Part shown: positions 1 to 6,921 of the stretch, in pieces | Layout of the letters: each line of letters starts with the position of its first letter | How positions within the stretch are numbered: position 1 is the stretch's first letter | NCBI GenBank assembly: GCA_023228745.1 | Contig: JALOAP010000071.1 | Location: forward strand, 1 to 10,578 | Reading direction: 5' to 3' | Length of the DNA stretch: 10,578 nt | Source: Dehalococcoidia bacterium | GTDB taxonomy: Bacteria > Chloroflexota > Dehalococcoidia > Tepidiformales > Tepidiformaceae | The notes under the pieces: model-generated | Databases searched by the model: none | Told to the model about the DNA's origin: nothing | The model's input: only the letters and a program-made list of their open reading frames with translations | Made by a program: the position numbers and the translations under genes

Positions 1-1963
1 CCCACAGGGCGACTTCGCCCGTTTCCTCCACGACAAGCCGCGCGACCGCCAGGACCTCCTGGTGAGGCTGCTGGATGTCGAGATCTACCGGGAGATGGCG
101 CGGGCTGCGAACCAGCGAGCGGCCCTCGCCGGACATCAGGCCGAAAGCTGCCGTTCGCGGCTCGAGAACGAGTTCGCGCACGCCACCGAGGAGAACCTTG
201 CTCTGCTGCGAAGCCGGGTTGCCAGTGTGGAGGAGCTGGTCGCCAGCATCGATGCGGATGTCCCCCGCCTCGAGGCACTCGCAGGGGCCCGTGCGGCCGC
301 CGCACAACGCGCGGAGGCGGCGCATCAGGCGCACAAGTTGCTCCAGGCGGTTCATACCCCGGAGGGCATCGACAGGCTTGCGGCCGATGCCGCCGGCGCC
401 GGGACCGCAGCTCGCGCTGCCGATGCAGCTGTGCTGGCTGCCGCCGAACGCGTGCAGCAGACAACCGAGGTGCTCCAGCAGCTTCCTGCCCAAGCCGAAC
501 TCGAGGCTCTGCGCCGCGACTATCAGGAGCTCGCCCGAACCGAGGCTGATCAATCACGCGCGGTGGAGGCGACAACCAGGGCAATCGAGGCGGAGCGGCG
601 GGCCGAGGCTGCGGTGGAGGCGGCACAGCGCGAGGCGGACGCTGCCGCTGAACGCCGCGAAGCTGTGTTGCGAGACAACTATGCGTTCCGCGTTGCCCAG
701 GGCCTCCGCAAGGGTGACCTTTGCCCCATCTGCGGCGAACTGCTGTCGGATGACCCGCAACTTGAGCCGCCGCCGGGTCACGAAGAAGCAACTGCCGAAC
801 GCGCTGCCGCCGACAAACGACTCGAGGCCGCTCGCCACGAGTTTGCGCGCGCCCAGGCGGATGCGGCCCGTCGCGCCGCGGAAGCGGACGCGTACACGCG
901 CCAGGCCGCCGAGCTTCGTGCGCGGCTTACCGGCCAGCCACAGCTCGCCGAGGTTGCTGACCTCCTCGCCAAGGTTGCTGCTGCCGAGCAGGAGGCACGG
1001 GCAGCACGTTCCCAGCAAGCGGAGGCCATGCGCGCACAGCAGGCCGCCCATGCGCGCCTCGACGAATTGGGACGCAGCACCGAGGCCGCGTGGCGCGAAT
1101 TCGACCGTGCGCGGGATAGCGTTGCGACCCTCGGTCCACCGGAGATCCCCCGCAAGGAGCTTGCCGCTGCCTGGGCGACACTGGTTGGATGGGCTCAGCA
1201 ACAGCTACCGGCCCATCGCCAGGCTGCGCTCGACGCTGAGGACGAGGCGCGCACCGCTGATATCCAGCGGGAGCAGATACTCTCGGACCAACGCGAACGG
1301 TGCGAAGGGCTCAGGATCGATGCATCTCGCGGTGTGCCCCGCGATCTTGCGCGGGACGCCCTCCAGCAGGTGCGGATGCAGGCGGACTACCTCCAGGACC
1401 AGATCGACACTGCAGCTGAGCTCCGCCGCGAATTCACGGGTCACGAAGAGCGTGCAGCGGTCGCGCGCTCCCTCGGGGACCACTTGAAAACCAACCGCTT
1501 CGAGAACTGGTACCTGGGCCGTGCCTTCCGGCGGCTCGTGTGGCGTGCTTCGGACCTGCTCGAAGAGCTTTCGAACAACCAGTATGCCCTCGACCTGACA
1601 GAGAACAACGATTTCCTGGTGATCGACCACACGAACGCGGATGAACGCCGGCCCATCCGTACGCTCTCCGGCGGCGAGACCTTCCTCGCGTCCCTGGCGC
1701 TCGCGCTCGCGCTCGCCGACAACCTCGCCGAAATGGCGACCCACGGCGCCGCCCGCCTTGAGGCGATCTTCCTCGACGAGGGATTTGGCACCTTGGATCC
1801 CGATACGCTCGACACCGTGGCGGGCGCACTCGAGGAGCTCGGGGCTGCGGGCCGGATGGTCGGCGTCGTCACACACGTCCGGGACCTGGCGGAACGTCTC
1901 CCCGTCCGCTTCGAGGTGCGCAAGGAGGGGCGTTCCTCGAAGGTCGAGAAGGTGCTCCTCTGA
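1..1963 (+). CDS. sbcC: SbcC/Rad50-family exonuclease subunit, 3' part (5' end outside window)
   Basis: ATPase subunit of the SbcCD (Mre11-Rad50-like) nuclease, which with SbcD cuts hairpins and blocked double-strand ends. The frame is open from base 2, before the first possible in-window start (GTG at 62), so the N-terminal Walker A lobe is missing. The first visible residues, PQGDFARFL, match the Q-loop region of the family, followed by the LLDVEIY segment. Long Ala/Glu/Arg-rich coiled coils flank a canonical zinc hook, CPIC, at 722-733. The C-terminal ATPase lobe has the ABC signature LSGGE (1664-1678), Walker B IFLDEG (from 1766) with the D-loop GTLD, and an H-loop VVTHV near 1870. About 650 residues are visible; the family is usually around 1000. 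Its stop overlaps the nurA-like start by one base (TGATG), so translation is probably coupled. SbcD is expected just upstream. Assignment is near certain. Confidence 0.95.
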   Translation, partial: PQGDFARFLHDKPRDRQDLLVRLLDVEIYREMARAANQRAALAGHQAESCRSRLENEFAHATEENLALLRSRVASVEELVASIDADVPRLEALAGARAAAAQRAEAAHQAHKLLQAVHTPEGIDRLAADAAGAGTAARAADAAVLAAAERVQQTTEVLQQLPAQAELEALRRDYQELARTEADQSRAVEATTRAIEAERRAEAAVEAAQREADAAAERREAVLRDNYAFRVAQGLRKGDLCPICGELLSDDPQLEPPPGHEEATAERAAADKRLEAARHEFARAQADAARRAAEADAYTRQAAELRARLTGQPQLAEVADLLAKVAAAEQEARAARSQQAEAMRAQQAAHARLDELGRSTEAAWREFDRARDSVATLGPPEIPRKELAAAWATLVGWAQQQLPAHRQAALDAEDEARTADIQREQILSDQRERCEGLRIDASRGVPRDLARDALQQVRMQADYLQDQIDTAAELRREFTGHEERAAVARSLGDHLKTNRFENWYLGRAFRRLVWRASDLLEELSNNQYALDLTENNDFLVIDHTNADERRPIRTLSGGETFLASLALALALADNLAEMATHGAARLEAIFLDEGFGTLDPDTLDTVAGALEELGAAGRMVGVVTHVRDLAERLPVRFEVRKEGRSSKVEKVLL

Positions 1964-2925
1964 TGGCGTTCCATTTCGCAGTGGAGTCCTGGGCTCCTGA
2001 GTACGGGGCCCCGGTCGCCGGTGAGATCACCGGGCAGCGCGTCCAGCCGGATGTACGCCTCGATGTGGAGTTCACCGAGCGTGATTGGCGTCCACTCGAT
2101 CCCCCGGTTCAGCCGGCATCCGAAGTGCTCTTCGTCGACGGGGTTCAGCGTGTAGACGCGCGCATCTGGATCACGGGCGACGATGGTGTTCCGCGACCGG
2201 GGCTCTGCGCCTCGTTCGCAGCGGGGGCTGTGCTCTGTGATGGCCAGGCCACGGTGCAGGAGCCGCGAGTCGGTCGCAGTGTCATCGCCGAGCTTTTCGG
2301 CGAGGCCATCGATACGGGCCTTGTTCGCTACGACCCCGCCCCCGCAACCGCTTCAGCCGTCGAAACGCTGATGCACGAGTTGGAGCAGCAGCGCCGCGCG
2401 CTCGAGATCCAGGCGTCCCAGGACGCGGAGGCCGAACTCGTGGTCCTCGATGGCTCGCTGTTCGAACGTGATCGCGTCCCAAACGCAATTGGCTACCTGA
2501 AGAGCCACGAGGTCACATACGTTACCGGGGACGCAGCCAAGACCATCGGTGCGCTCGGAGCCGGGCAACGCACGCCCATCTTCCTGACCAAGACGAGCTG
2601 GAGCCGGTACTCATGGTATCTCCGCCTGCCATGCCGGCGGGACCATGCCTGGTCCGGTATCGTGCGCTGCGAAGCCGCCAGTACGTTGGCCTTTAGTGCC
2701 GTCCAACGACTCGCCGGCCTCTCCGCGGCGACACTTCCCGGATTCGCCTCCGAACCACACAAGGACACCCGAGCTCCGCAGAACCTTTACCCGATCGCGG
2801 GGCTCGAGCGCGACCTGCGTCACCGTATGGGCGACCAGCAATTGCTCTACCGCTCGCTTCGCCAGGCTGCAGCGCTGCAGCCACAAGTGGAGGTTGCCGC
2901 GACGCCGATGCCGTTCGATAGTTAG
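1963..2925 (+). CDS. nurA: NurA-domain nuclease
   Basis: 320-residue protein resembling bacterial NurA-domain proteins. NurA is a Mn-dependent 5'-3' exonuclease/endonuclease with an RNase H-like fold; in archaea it resects DNA ends with the HerA translocase and Mre11-Rad50. Visible features: a first acidic strand VLFVDG (D59) followed by VDARI, a second motif VVLDGSL (D163), a basic/aromatic stretch TPIFLTKTSWSRYSWYLRLP (204-223), RCE near 235-237, and a conserved C-terminal APQNLYPIAGLE (271-282). The usual DGS of motif I is DGV here, but the acidic residue is kept. A helical segment (133-157) lies between the motifs. The ATG overlaps the sbcC TGA, which indicates one operon and a shared role at DNA ends. 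No HerA gene is in the window. The family call is from motifs only; activity is inferred. Confidence 0.75.
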   Translation: MAFHFAVESWAPEYGAPVAGEITGQRVQPDVRLDVEFTERDWRPLDPPVQPASEVLFVDGVQRVDARIWITGDDGVPRPGLCASFAAGAVLCDGQATVQEPRVGRSVIAELFGEAIDTGLVRYDPAPATASAVETLMHELEQQRRALEIQASQDAEAELVVLDGSLFERDRVPNAIGYLKSHEVTYVTGDAAKTIGALGAGQRTPIFLTKTSWSRYSWYLRLPCRRDHAWSGIVRCEAASTLAFSAVQRLAGLSAATLPGFASEPHKDTRAPQNLYPIAGLERDLRHRMGDQQLLYRSLRQAAALQPQVEVAATPMPFDS

Positions 2926-2932
2926 CGCTATT

Positions 2933-3571
2933 GTGGTCTCGAACCCCGAAAACCCGTTTCGCCCCGAGCATTTCCGCCGTCTGGACGAAACCGATGACCG
3001 TAATTTCTACACGCTGCCGCGCCTCGTCACACATATTGACGATGCGGCGATCGCCGCCGTGCGCCAGTTCTACGGCGAGGTGCTGCCAGCCGGTGGATAT
3101 ATCCTGGACCTGATGTCGAGTTGGGTGTCCCATCTCCCGGGAGACGGACGCTTCGCCGGTGTGACCGGCCTCGGGATGAACAACGAAGAACTTGATGCGA
3201 ACCCGGAGCTCACTCGTCGCGTCGTCCAGGACCTGAACCTCGACCCTGTGCTCCCCTTCGGCGATGCCGAGTTCAGCGGCGCCATCGTCACTGTTTCGGT
3301 GCAGTACCTTACCCGGCCGATTGAGGTCTTCGCGGAGGTCGGGCGTGTACTCCGGCCCGGAGCGCCGTTCGTCGTCACCTTCTCCAACAGGTGCTTCCCG
3401 ACGAAGGCCGTCGCGATCTGGCGGCTACTCGATGACCACGGTCATGCGAACCTGGTCGCAGGTTACTTCCGGCTGTCCGGCCGCTTCGGGCCAGCCCGTG
3501 CCTGCGATCTGAGCCCGGCGCCCGGCCAATCAGACCCGGTTTACGCAGTTGTGGCCGAGCGTCTCTCTTAG
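2933..3571 (+). CDS. SAM-dependent methyltransferase-like protein, class I fold
   Basis: 212 residues from a GTG at 2933, 7 bases after the nurA-like stop. The frame is open further upstream, but only as a shadow inside that gene. No clear Shine-Dalgarno is visible, so coupled translation is likely. The order of strands fits a Rossmann-like methyltransferase: motif I region YILDLMSSWVSHLPG (56-70), an acidic loop GMNNEEL (81-87), a motif IV-like stretch with FGDAEFSGAIVTVSVQYL (109-126), then the late motif EVGRVLRPGAPFVVTFSN (135-152). The classic GxGxG of motif I is absent; SSWVSHLP stands in its place, a pattern I associate with a subgroup of Methyltransf_11-like proteins. Substrate is unknown. 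Position as third gene of an sbcC-nurA operon could mean a repair-linked role or simple co-transcription. The stop codon overlaps that of the convergent gene. Confidence 0.72.
   Translation: MVSNPENPFRPEHFRRLDETDDRNFYTLPRLVTHIDDAAIAAVRQFYGEVLPAGGYILDLMSSWVSHLPGDGRFAGVTGLGMNNEELDANPELTRRVVQDLNLDPVLPFGDAEFSGAIVTVSVQYLTRPIEVFAEVGRVLRPGAPFVVTFSNRCFPTKAVAIWRLLDDHGHANLVAGYFRLSGRFGPARACDLSPAPGQSDPVYAVVAERLS
3568..3571. other. Overlapping stop codons of convergent genes
   Basis: The four bases TTAG serve two genes. Bases 3569-3571 are the TAG of the plus-strand methyltransferase-like gene, and bases 3568-3570 are the TAA of the minus-strand NrtR-type gene. There is therefore no intergenic space and no room for a terminator between the two transcription units, so read-through antisense RNA into each 3' end is expected. 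Read directly from the sequence. Confidence 0.95.
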
Positions 3572-4194
3572 ACGACGAGCGGCTCCCGGCGCGTGAACTC
3601 GTAGAGCATGGCGGGGCGATGGGCGCCGACTTTTCTCGTCACGCCCGTCTCGCGAATGATGCCGAGACCAACGACGCGCCGCCGGAAGTTTCGCTTATCC
3701 ATCGGCTCGCCGAGGATGGCCTCATAGACCCGTTGCATCTCCGTGAGCGTGAACCTTGGCGGCAGCAGGCTGTAGACGACATTTGTGTATTCGAGCTTGT
3801 TACGAAGGCGCTCCTCCGCGTAGGCGACCACGCGCTCGTTTTCGAACGCGAGTTGTGGCAACCGGCGCACCGGGTGCCACGCGGGCCGCCAATCGAGCTG
3901 CGGGCGCAGGCGTGTCTGTGCGTAGTCCACGAGCGCGAAGTACGTAACGACAACCTCGGCGGTACCTTCGCCAAGCTTGTCGAACGTGAACAGCTGCTCG
4001 AGGTAGACGTCCGAAACACCCGTCTCATTGGCGAGCTTTCGCACGGCCGCTCCCGCCAGGGACTCGCCATCGAGCAGCCATCCGCCCGGTAGCGCCCACT
4101 CTCCCTTCGCGGGCTCCGCAGCCCGCTCGATAAGCAGGACGGAGAGCTCCTCGTGCACCACCGTGAAGATCACCAGGACGACGGCCGTACTCAC
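3568..4194 (-). CDS. NrtR-type regulator: Nudix-like domain plus winged helix
   Basis: 208 residues from a GTG at 4194; GGGCGA a few bases upstream may be the ribosome site. The N-terminal half is a Nudix fold with the box starting at G38: GX5E is intact (E44), but the REUXEEXGU part reads RKLANETGV (52-60). The first catalytic Glu is Lys53 and the second is Asn56; only Glu57 remains, so hydrolysis of ADP-ribose-type substrates is unlikely. The C-terminal part (about 134-200), with LLPPRFTLTEMQRVYEAILG and MDKRNFRRRV, is the DNA-binding winged helix typical of the NrtR family. Those proteins sense ADP-ribose or related ligands and often control NAD metabolism. No NAD gene is adjacent, so the regulon is unknown. 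It lies 48 bases downstream of the CAP-protein gene on the same strand. A plain Nudix hydrolase annotation is the alternative, but the C-terminal half argues against it. Confidence 0.85.
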   Translation of the reverse strand: MSTAVVLVIFTVVHEELSVLLIERAAEPAKGEWALPGGWLLDGESLAGAAVRKLANETGVSDVYLEQLFTFDKLGEGTAEVVVTYFALVDYAQTRLRPQLDWRPAWHPVRRLPQLAFENERVVAYAEERLRNKLEYTNVVYSLLPPRFTLTEMQRVYEAILGEPMDKRNFRRRVVGLGIIRETGVTRKVGAHRPAMLYEFTRREPLVV

Positions 4195-4242
4195 GTCGCC
4201 CAGTGTATATGGAGCGGCCCCTCCGCCGCGGTGTGCCGCCGG

Positions 4243-5235
4243 CTATCGCGTGAACTGTAGTGCGCTGTTACCGCTGGCAATCACCCAATAGGCTTGCCCT
4301 TCCTCCAGCCGGTGCATGTTATTGACATAGTCCGGGAGGCCGGGGGCGAAGCGCCGCCAACTCTGCGTGGCCGGGTCGTAGGAGTAGACCATGTTCACTG
4401 TGTCAGCGTAGGGGGCGAGGGCCGCCTGGGCGGACTGAGTGTTTCCTGGCCACGTCACGAGGTTGGCCCCTCGATGCAGCGGAAGGGAAATCCGAGGCGT
4501 CGCGGTGCTCGTTGGTTGCGCGGGCGTGGAGCTCGCAACCGGCGTGGCTGTCCCCTTGGGTGGCGTGGGTTGCGCTGGCGTCCGCGTTGGGGTCGCAACA
4601 GGCGGTGTACTCGTCGGCACCGGGGACGGCGTAGACGTCTGCGCTACGGTGGGCGTCGGCGTGGGCGTCCTGGTGGGCGACGGCGTCGGTGTTGCCACAG
4701 CCCCTCCCCCTTGCATTGCCCCGAAGTTTGTCACCCAGTACCACTTGTAGGGCGACGCGGGGTCGTAGTGGCGTGCGATCCCCACCTCCCGGTAGTAGAT
4801 ACCGAGCATGTTCGCGTCGTGGTTGGGAGAGCCTCGCCAGGCATCGAACGCTTTCTGGGCTGTGTCCATCACCGTGCCGCCGGCCAGGTTTTCGCCGGCG
4901 CCTTCGGCATAGCCGCAATCGACTGCCCGCCGGTACGGTGAGCGCCCCAGCGAGTCGGCGTGGGCGAAGTACCGGTTCGTGGCCAGGTCATTGGCCATCC
5001 AGGCTGCCGCCTGGTTGAGCGTTGGGTTGAGCGAGAGGGCGCTGAGCCCATTCTGTGCGCGGTAGGAGTTGAGAAGGCCAAGAAACGCCTGCTCTTCGGC
5101 GTCAATCGAAGGCGTACCCCCCGCACAGTTCGTCGCCGCCCCCGCGGACTGCGGCGAAGGCACAATGAGCACGAACCCCAAGAGCGCAAGACCAATCGCG
5201 CTTCCCGCCAAGAAGGCGGCCATCCGAGTTTTCAA
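4243..5235 (-). CDS. Secreted CAP/SCP-domain protein with Pro/Thr-rich linker
   Basis: 330 residues with three parts. Residues 1 to about 34 are a signal peptide: basic start MKTR, a hydrophobic stretch, and an AGA-AT-like cleavage region. Residues about 44-173 form a CAP domain (cysteine-rich secretory/pathogenesis-related 1 superfamily) with the expected FAHADSLGRSPYRR (His92), GENLAGG (Glu115) and NHDANMLGIYYREVGI (His139) motifs. Residues about 178-250 are a low-complexity linker of Pro, Thr, Ser and Ala with TPTPT-type repeats. Residues 251-330 are a C-terminal module with GANLVTWPG, YSYDPATQSWRRF and EEGQAYWV. I know this module only as a repeated tail of surface proteins. The TTG at 5235 is preferred because GGGGAG lies 5 bases before it; the in-frame ATG at 5223 is too far from that site. 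The function of bacterial CAP proteins is mostly unknown, and export to the cell surface is likely. Confidence 0.88.
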   Translation of the reverse strand: MKTRMAAFLAGSAIGLALLGFVLIVPSPQSAGAATNCAGGTPSIDAEEQAFLGLLNSYRAQNGLSALSLNPTLNQAAAWMANDLATNRYFAHADSLGRSPYRRAVDCGYAEGAGENLAGGTVMDTAQKAFDAWRGSPNHDANMLGIYYREVGIARHYDPASPYKWYWVTNFGAMQGGGAVATPTPSPTRTPTPTPTVAQTSTPSPVPTSTPPVATPTRTPAQPTPPKGTATPVASSTPAQPTSTATPRISLPLHRGANLVTWPGNTQSAQAALAPYADTVNMVYSYDPATQSWRRFAPGLPDYVNNMHRLEEGQAYWVIASGNSALQFTR

Positions 5236-5241
5236 GGCGTC

Positions 5242-5247
5242 TCCCCG
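5242..5247 (-). promoter_or_regulatory. Ribosome binding site supporting a TTG start
   Basis: On the minus strand the bases just upstream of the CAP-protein gene read GGGGAGACGCC followed by TTG. The purine-rich core is about 5-6 bases from the TTG at 5235 and about 17 from the alternative ATG at 5223, so it decides in favour of the TTG start. Confidence 0.6.
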
Positions 5248-5251
5248 TTGG

Positions 5252-5271
5252 GGGCGGCAAGCACACCGCCC
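5252..5271. repeat. Short perfect inverted repeat in the leader of the CAP-protein gene
   Basis: GGGCGG (5252-5257) and CCGCCC (5266-5271) form a 6-bp stem with an 8-base loop, between the DUF6504-like stop and the CAP-gene start. There is no T-run after it on either strand, so it is not a convincing intrinsic terminator. It could be a leader hairpin or chance in GC-rich DNA. A second pair of arms, CCATAG (5275-5280) and CTATGG (5301-5306), lies next to it. No clear promoter was found in this 112-base gap. Confidence 0.35.
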
Positions 5272-5347
5272 TTACCATAGGGTTCGGCGCTCAAGGCTTT
5301 CTATGGGTGAATGCCCGGTAGTGACCCGGTTGCGAACGCGGTATCGC

Positions 5348-5668
5348 TCAGGTGCTGTGGCGGTGTCCGCTTCCCTTCGGTGCCTCGTACGGCTGTGCAT
5401 ACCAGGCATCGGTGACCAGGTCCTGGAAGATGGTGATACGTCGCCCACCTTCGAGCTCGACAAGGTGGTAGCGGCGCGAAATCTCCTCACGCCACCACTC
5501 GTCATCGATTCGCCAACTTTCGTGGATCGCAAGGACGCGCTTGTACGTGCCACGCCAGAGCAATGCCACTGGTTCGCCCCGTGGAGTGGCTTCCACCGCG
5601 AGTGGCGCGGGCTGATTCAGGGGCCGAAAGCGGCCAGACCCAGCTGCCGCTCCGGGATCCTGGACCAT
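5348..5668 (-). CDS. DUF6504-like small protein, partner of the Y-family polymerase homologue
   Basis: 106 residues from an ATG at 5668, which lies inside the end of the upstream gene (52-base overlap, different frame). From about residue 16 it shows the pattern I associate with DUF6504: PLNQPAPLAV, then RGEPVALLWRGTYKRVLAI, then SWRIDDEWWREEISRRYHLVEL (51-72), then GRRITIFQDLVTDAWY (75-90). The Trp/Arg/Tyr-rich WWRxxxxRxYHxVEL core is diagnostic. In other bacteria this domain sits beside, or as I recall fused to, ImuB-like proteins; its biochemical role is unknown to me. The first 15 residues look like out-of-frame reading of the polymerase C-terminus rather than conserved sequence. Overlap implies co-transcription and coupled translation, probably under the same LexA-type control. 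The functional link is an inference. Confidence 0.75.
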   Translation of the reverse strand: MVQDPGAAAGSGRFRPLNQPAPLAVEATPRGEPVALLWRGTYKRVLAIHESWRIDDEWWREEISRRYHLVELEGGRRITIFQDLVTDAWYAQPYEAPKGSGHRHST

Positions 5669-6906
5669 GGTTGCACCTCGACAATACGAAACACTTGAGG
5701 GCCTCCCGCCCGTTCATTGAGCTGTTCCACTGCTTCCACGAGCTCCTTCTGCCTTCGCGGCCCCACTGGCCAGAGGTTCGCCTGGTGTCCGTATTCGCTA
5801 CAGATGCCAGACAGGGTCACGCCAACCGAAACTGCTGCCGATGCCAGCTGCAACCGCTCGATCCGGCTGCGGGCGACGAAAAGCATGCGCGGGACGTCGT
5901 TCGTGGGTTCGCGAAAGACGAACTTCCGGGAGATCTGCTCTCCACTCTCGAGGCCCAGCCGCCAATCCAGCCGCCGCAGTGACTGCCCTCGTATATCGGG
6001 ATGTTGAAGCCCCCGCTGCAGCAGGACGCGGGTAGCTACCACAATCGGCTCGCTCAGGGCAGTTGGCGCGGGAAGCTCCATCTCCTCATCGATTCGAAGC
6101 TCATCCCTGCCCGGGACGATGAGGGAGTTGTCCTTGCCGTTCGCAAGGTTCCAGGCACGGGCGCCATCGAGTCCGAACTGTGCCTGCATCGCGGAGAACG
6201 ATAGCTTTGCTACCTGCCCCAACCGTTCAAGCCCGAACTGCCGGAGCCGTTGATGCATGAGCGGTGAAACCGGCAGAACCTCGATCGGCAACCGCGCCAG
6301 GTATGCTTTGTCCTGGCCGGTGGGGACCAGGACCGGGCCCGGCTCTTCCGCTTCCGCGTTCTCCTTTGTTCGTGTCCTTGCCGTCGACCATCTAGCGCTC
6401 GGGATGGGTGAGGATGGGCCGGGGGCCGCAAAGCGAGCATCTGAAATTGCCACTGCGTGTGCCGCGAACACGGTTTCCGCCACCCCCAGGGAGATCGGTA
6501 ATCCCGTCTCCGCGCGCATTGCTTGGTACAGGTCACCGAAGAAGGCTACCTCGCTCATCCCGGACATTTGCGCCAGCCCGCGCGCTTCGAAATGCACGTG
6601 CCCCGGGGCTATCGCCTCGACAAGGGGGCTGTAACGATTGAGCAGCGTGACAACTCTGTTGGCTTCGGCAGTCGACTGGCTCTCCTGGTGGGGCAAGAAC
6701 ACTGCATCGTGGCAGAGCGCCAGTGCTCGCCGGAGCGTCATCCCTACTGTGACGCCAGTCGCTGCAGCTTCGGGGGAACAGGCAATCACTGCCGCGTGCT
6801 CATCCGGTGAGCCGCCGATAACGACCGGGCGGCCCTCCAGGCTGGGGGCATCGCGACGTGCCAGCGCCACGAGAAAATCGCGAATGTAGAGGCAGGCAAC
6901 ATCCAT
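5617..6906 (-). CDS. Y-family DNA polymerase-like protein (ImuB type), catalytically degenerate
   Basis: 429 residues from an ATG at 6906. The frame extends to an ATG at 6957, but that extension would encode the operator palindrome and looks non-conserved. The N-terminal part follows the Y-family palm/fingers: DVACLYIRDFLVALARRDAP, EGRPVVIGG, AAVIACSPEAAATGVTVGM (39-56), RYSPLVEAIAPGHVHFEARGL (91-111), then a thumb-like PIEVLPVSP / LRQFGLERLGQVAKL helix-hairpin-helix. The metal-binding Asp pair of active enzymes (xxDxDxFF) is replaced by LYIRDF, and the SIDE motif by APGH, so polymerase activity is unlikely. This matches ImuB, the non-catalytic hub of the ImuA-ImuB-DnaE2 mutasome. The tail PWSRIPERQLGLAAF contains a Gln-x-x-Leu pattern that could bind the sliding clamp. 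No dnaE2 or imuA is in the window. Residues 160-195 look like a disordered linker. Confidence 0.85.
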   Translation of the reverse strand: MDVACLYIRDFLVALARRDAPSLEGRPVVIGGSPDEHAAVIACSPEAAATGVTVGMTLRRALALCHDAVFLPHQESQSTAEANRVVTLLNRYSPLVEAIAPGHVHFEARGLAQMSGMSEVAFFGDLYQAMRAETGLPISLGVAETVFAAHAVAISDARFAAPGPSSPIPSARWSTARTRTKENAEAEEPGPVLVPTGQDKAYLARLPIEVLPVSPLMHQRLRQFGLERLGQVAKLSFSAMQAQFGLDGARAWNLANGKDNSLIVPGRDELRIDEEMELPAPTALSEPIVVATRVLLQRGLQHPDIRGQSLRRLDWRLGLESGEQISRKFVFREPTNDVPRMLFVARSRIERLQLASAAVSVGVTLSGICSEYGHQANLWPVGPRRQKELVEAVEQLNERAGGPQVFRIVEVQPWSRIPERQLGLAAFGP

Positions 6907-6921
6907 TGGATCACCCAGCTT

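Noticed and set aside
75..1487. Long alternative frame inside sbcC (470 residues)
   Set aside because: Arg/Ser/Pro-rich out-of-frame reading of a GC-rich coiled-coil gene; the other frame has all SbcC motifs.
2645..2932. N-terminal extension of the methyltransferase-like frame
   Set aside because: It lies wholly inside the nurA-like gene and gives low-complexity, non-family residues; the GTG at 2933 fits the homologous start better.
4550..4700. Repeat array that might be a CRISPR or tandem DNA repeat
   Set aside because: The periodicity comes from Pro/Thr codons of the CAP-protein linker; there are no conserved repeats with unique spacers.
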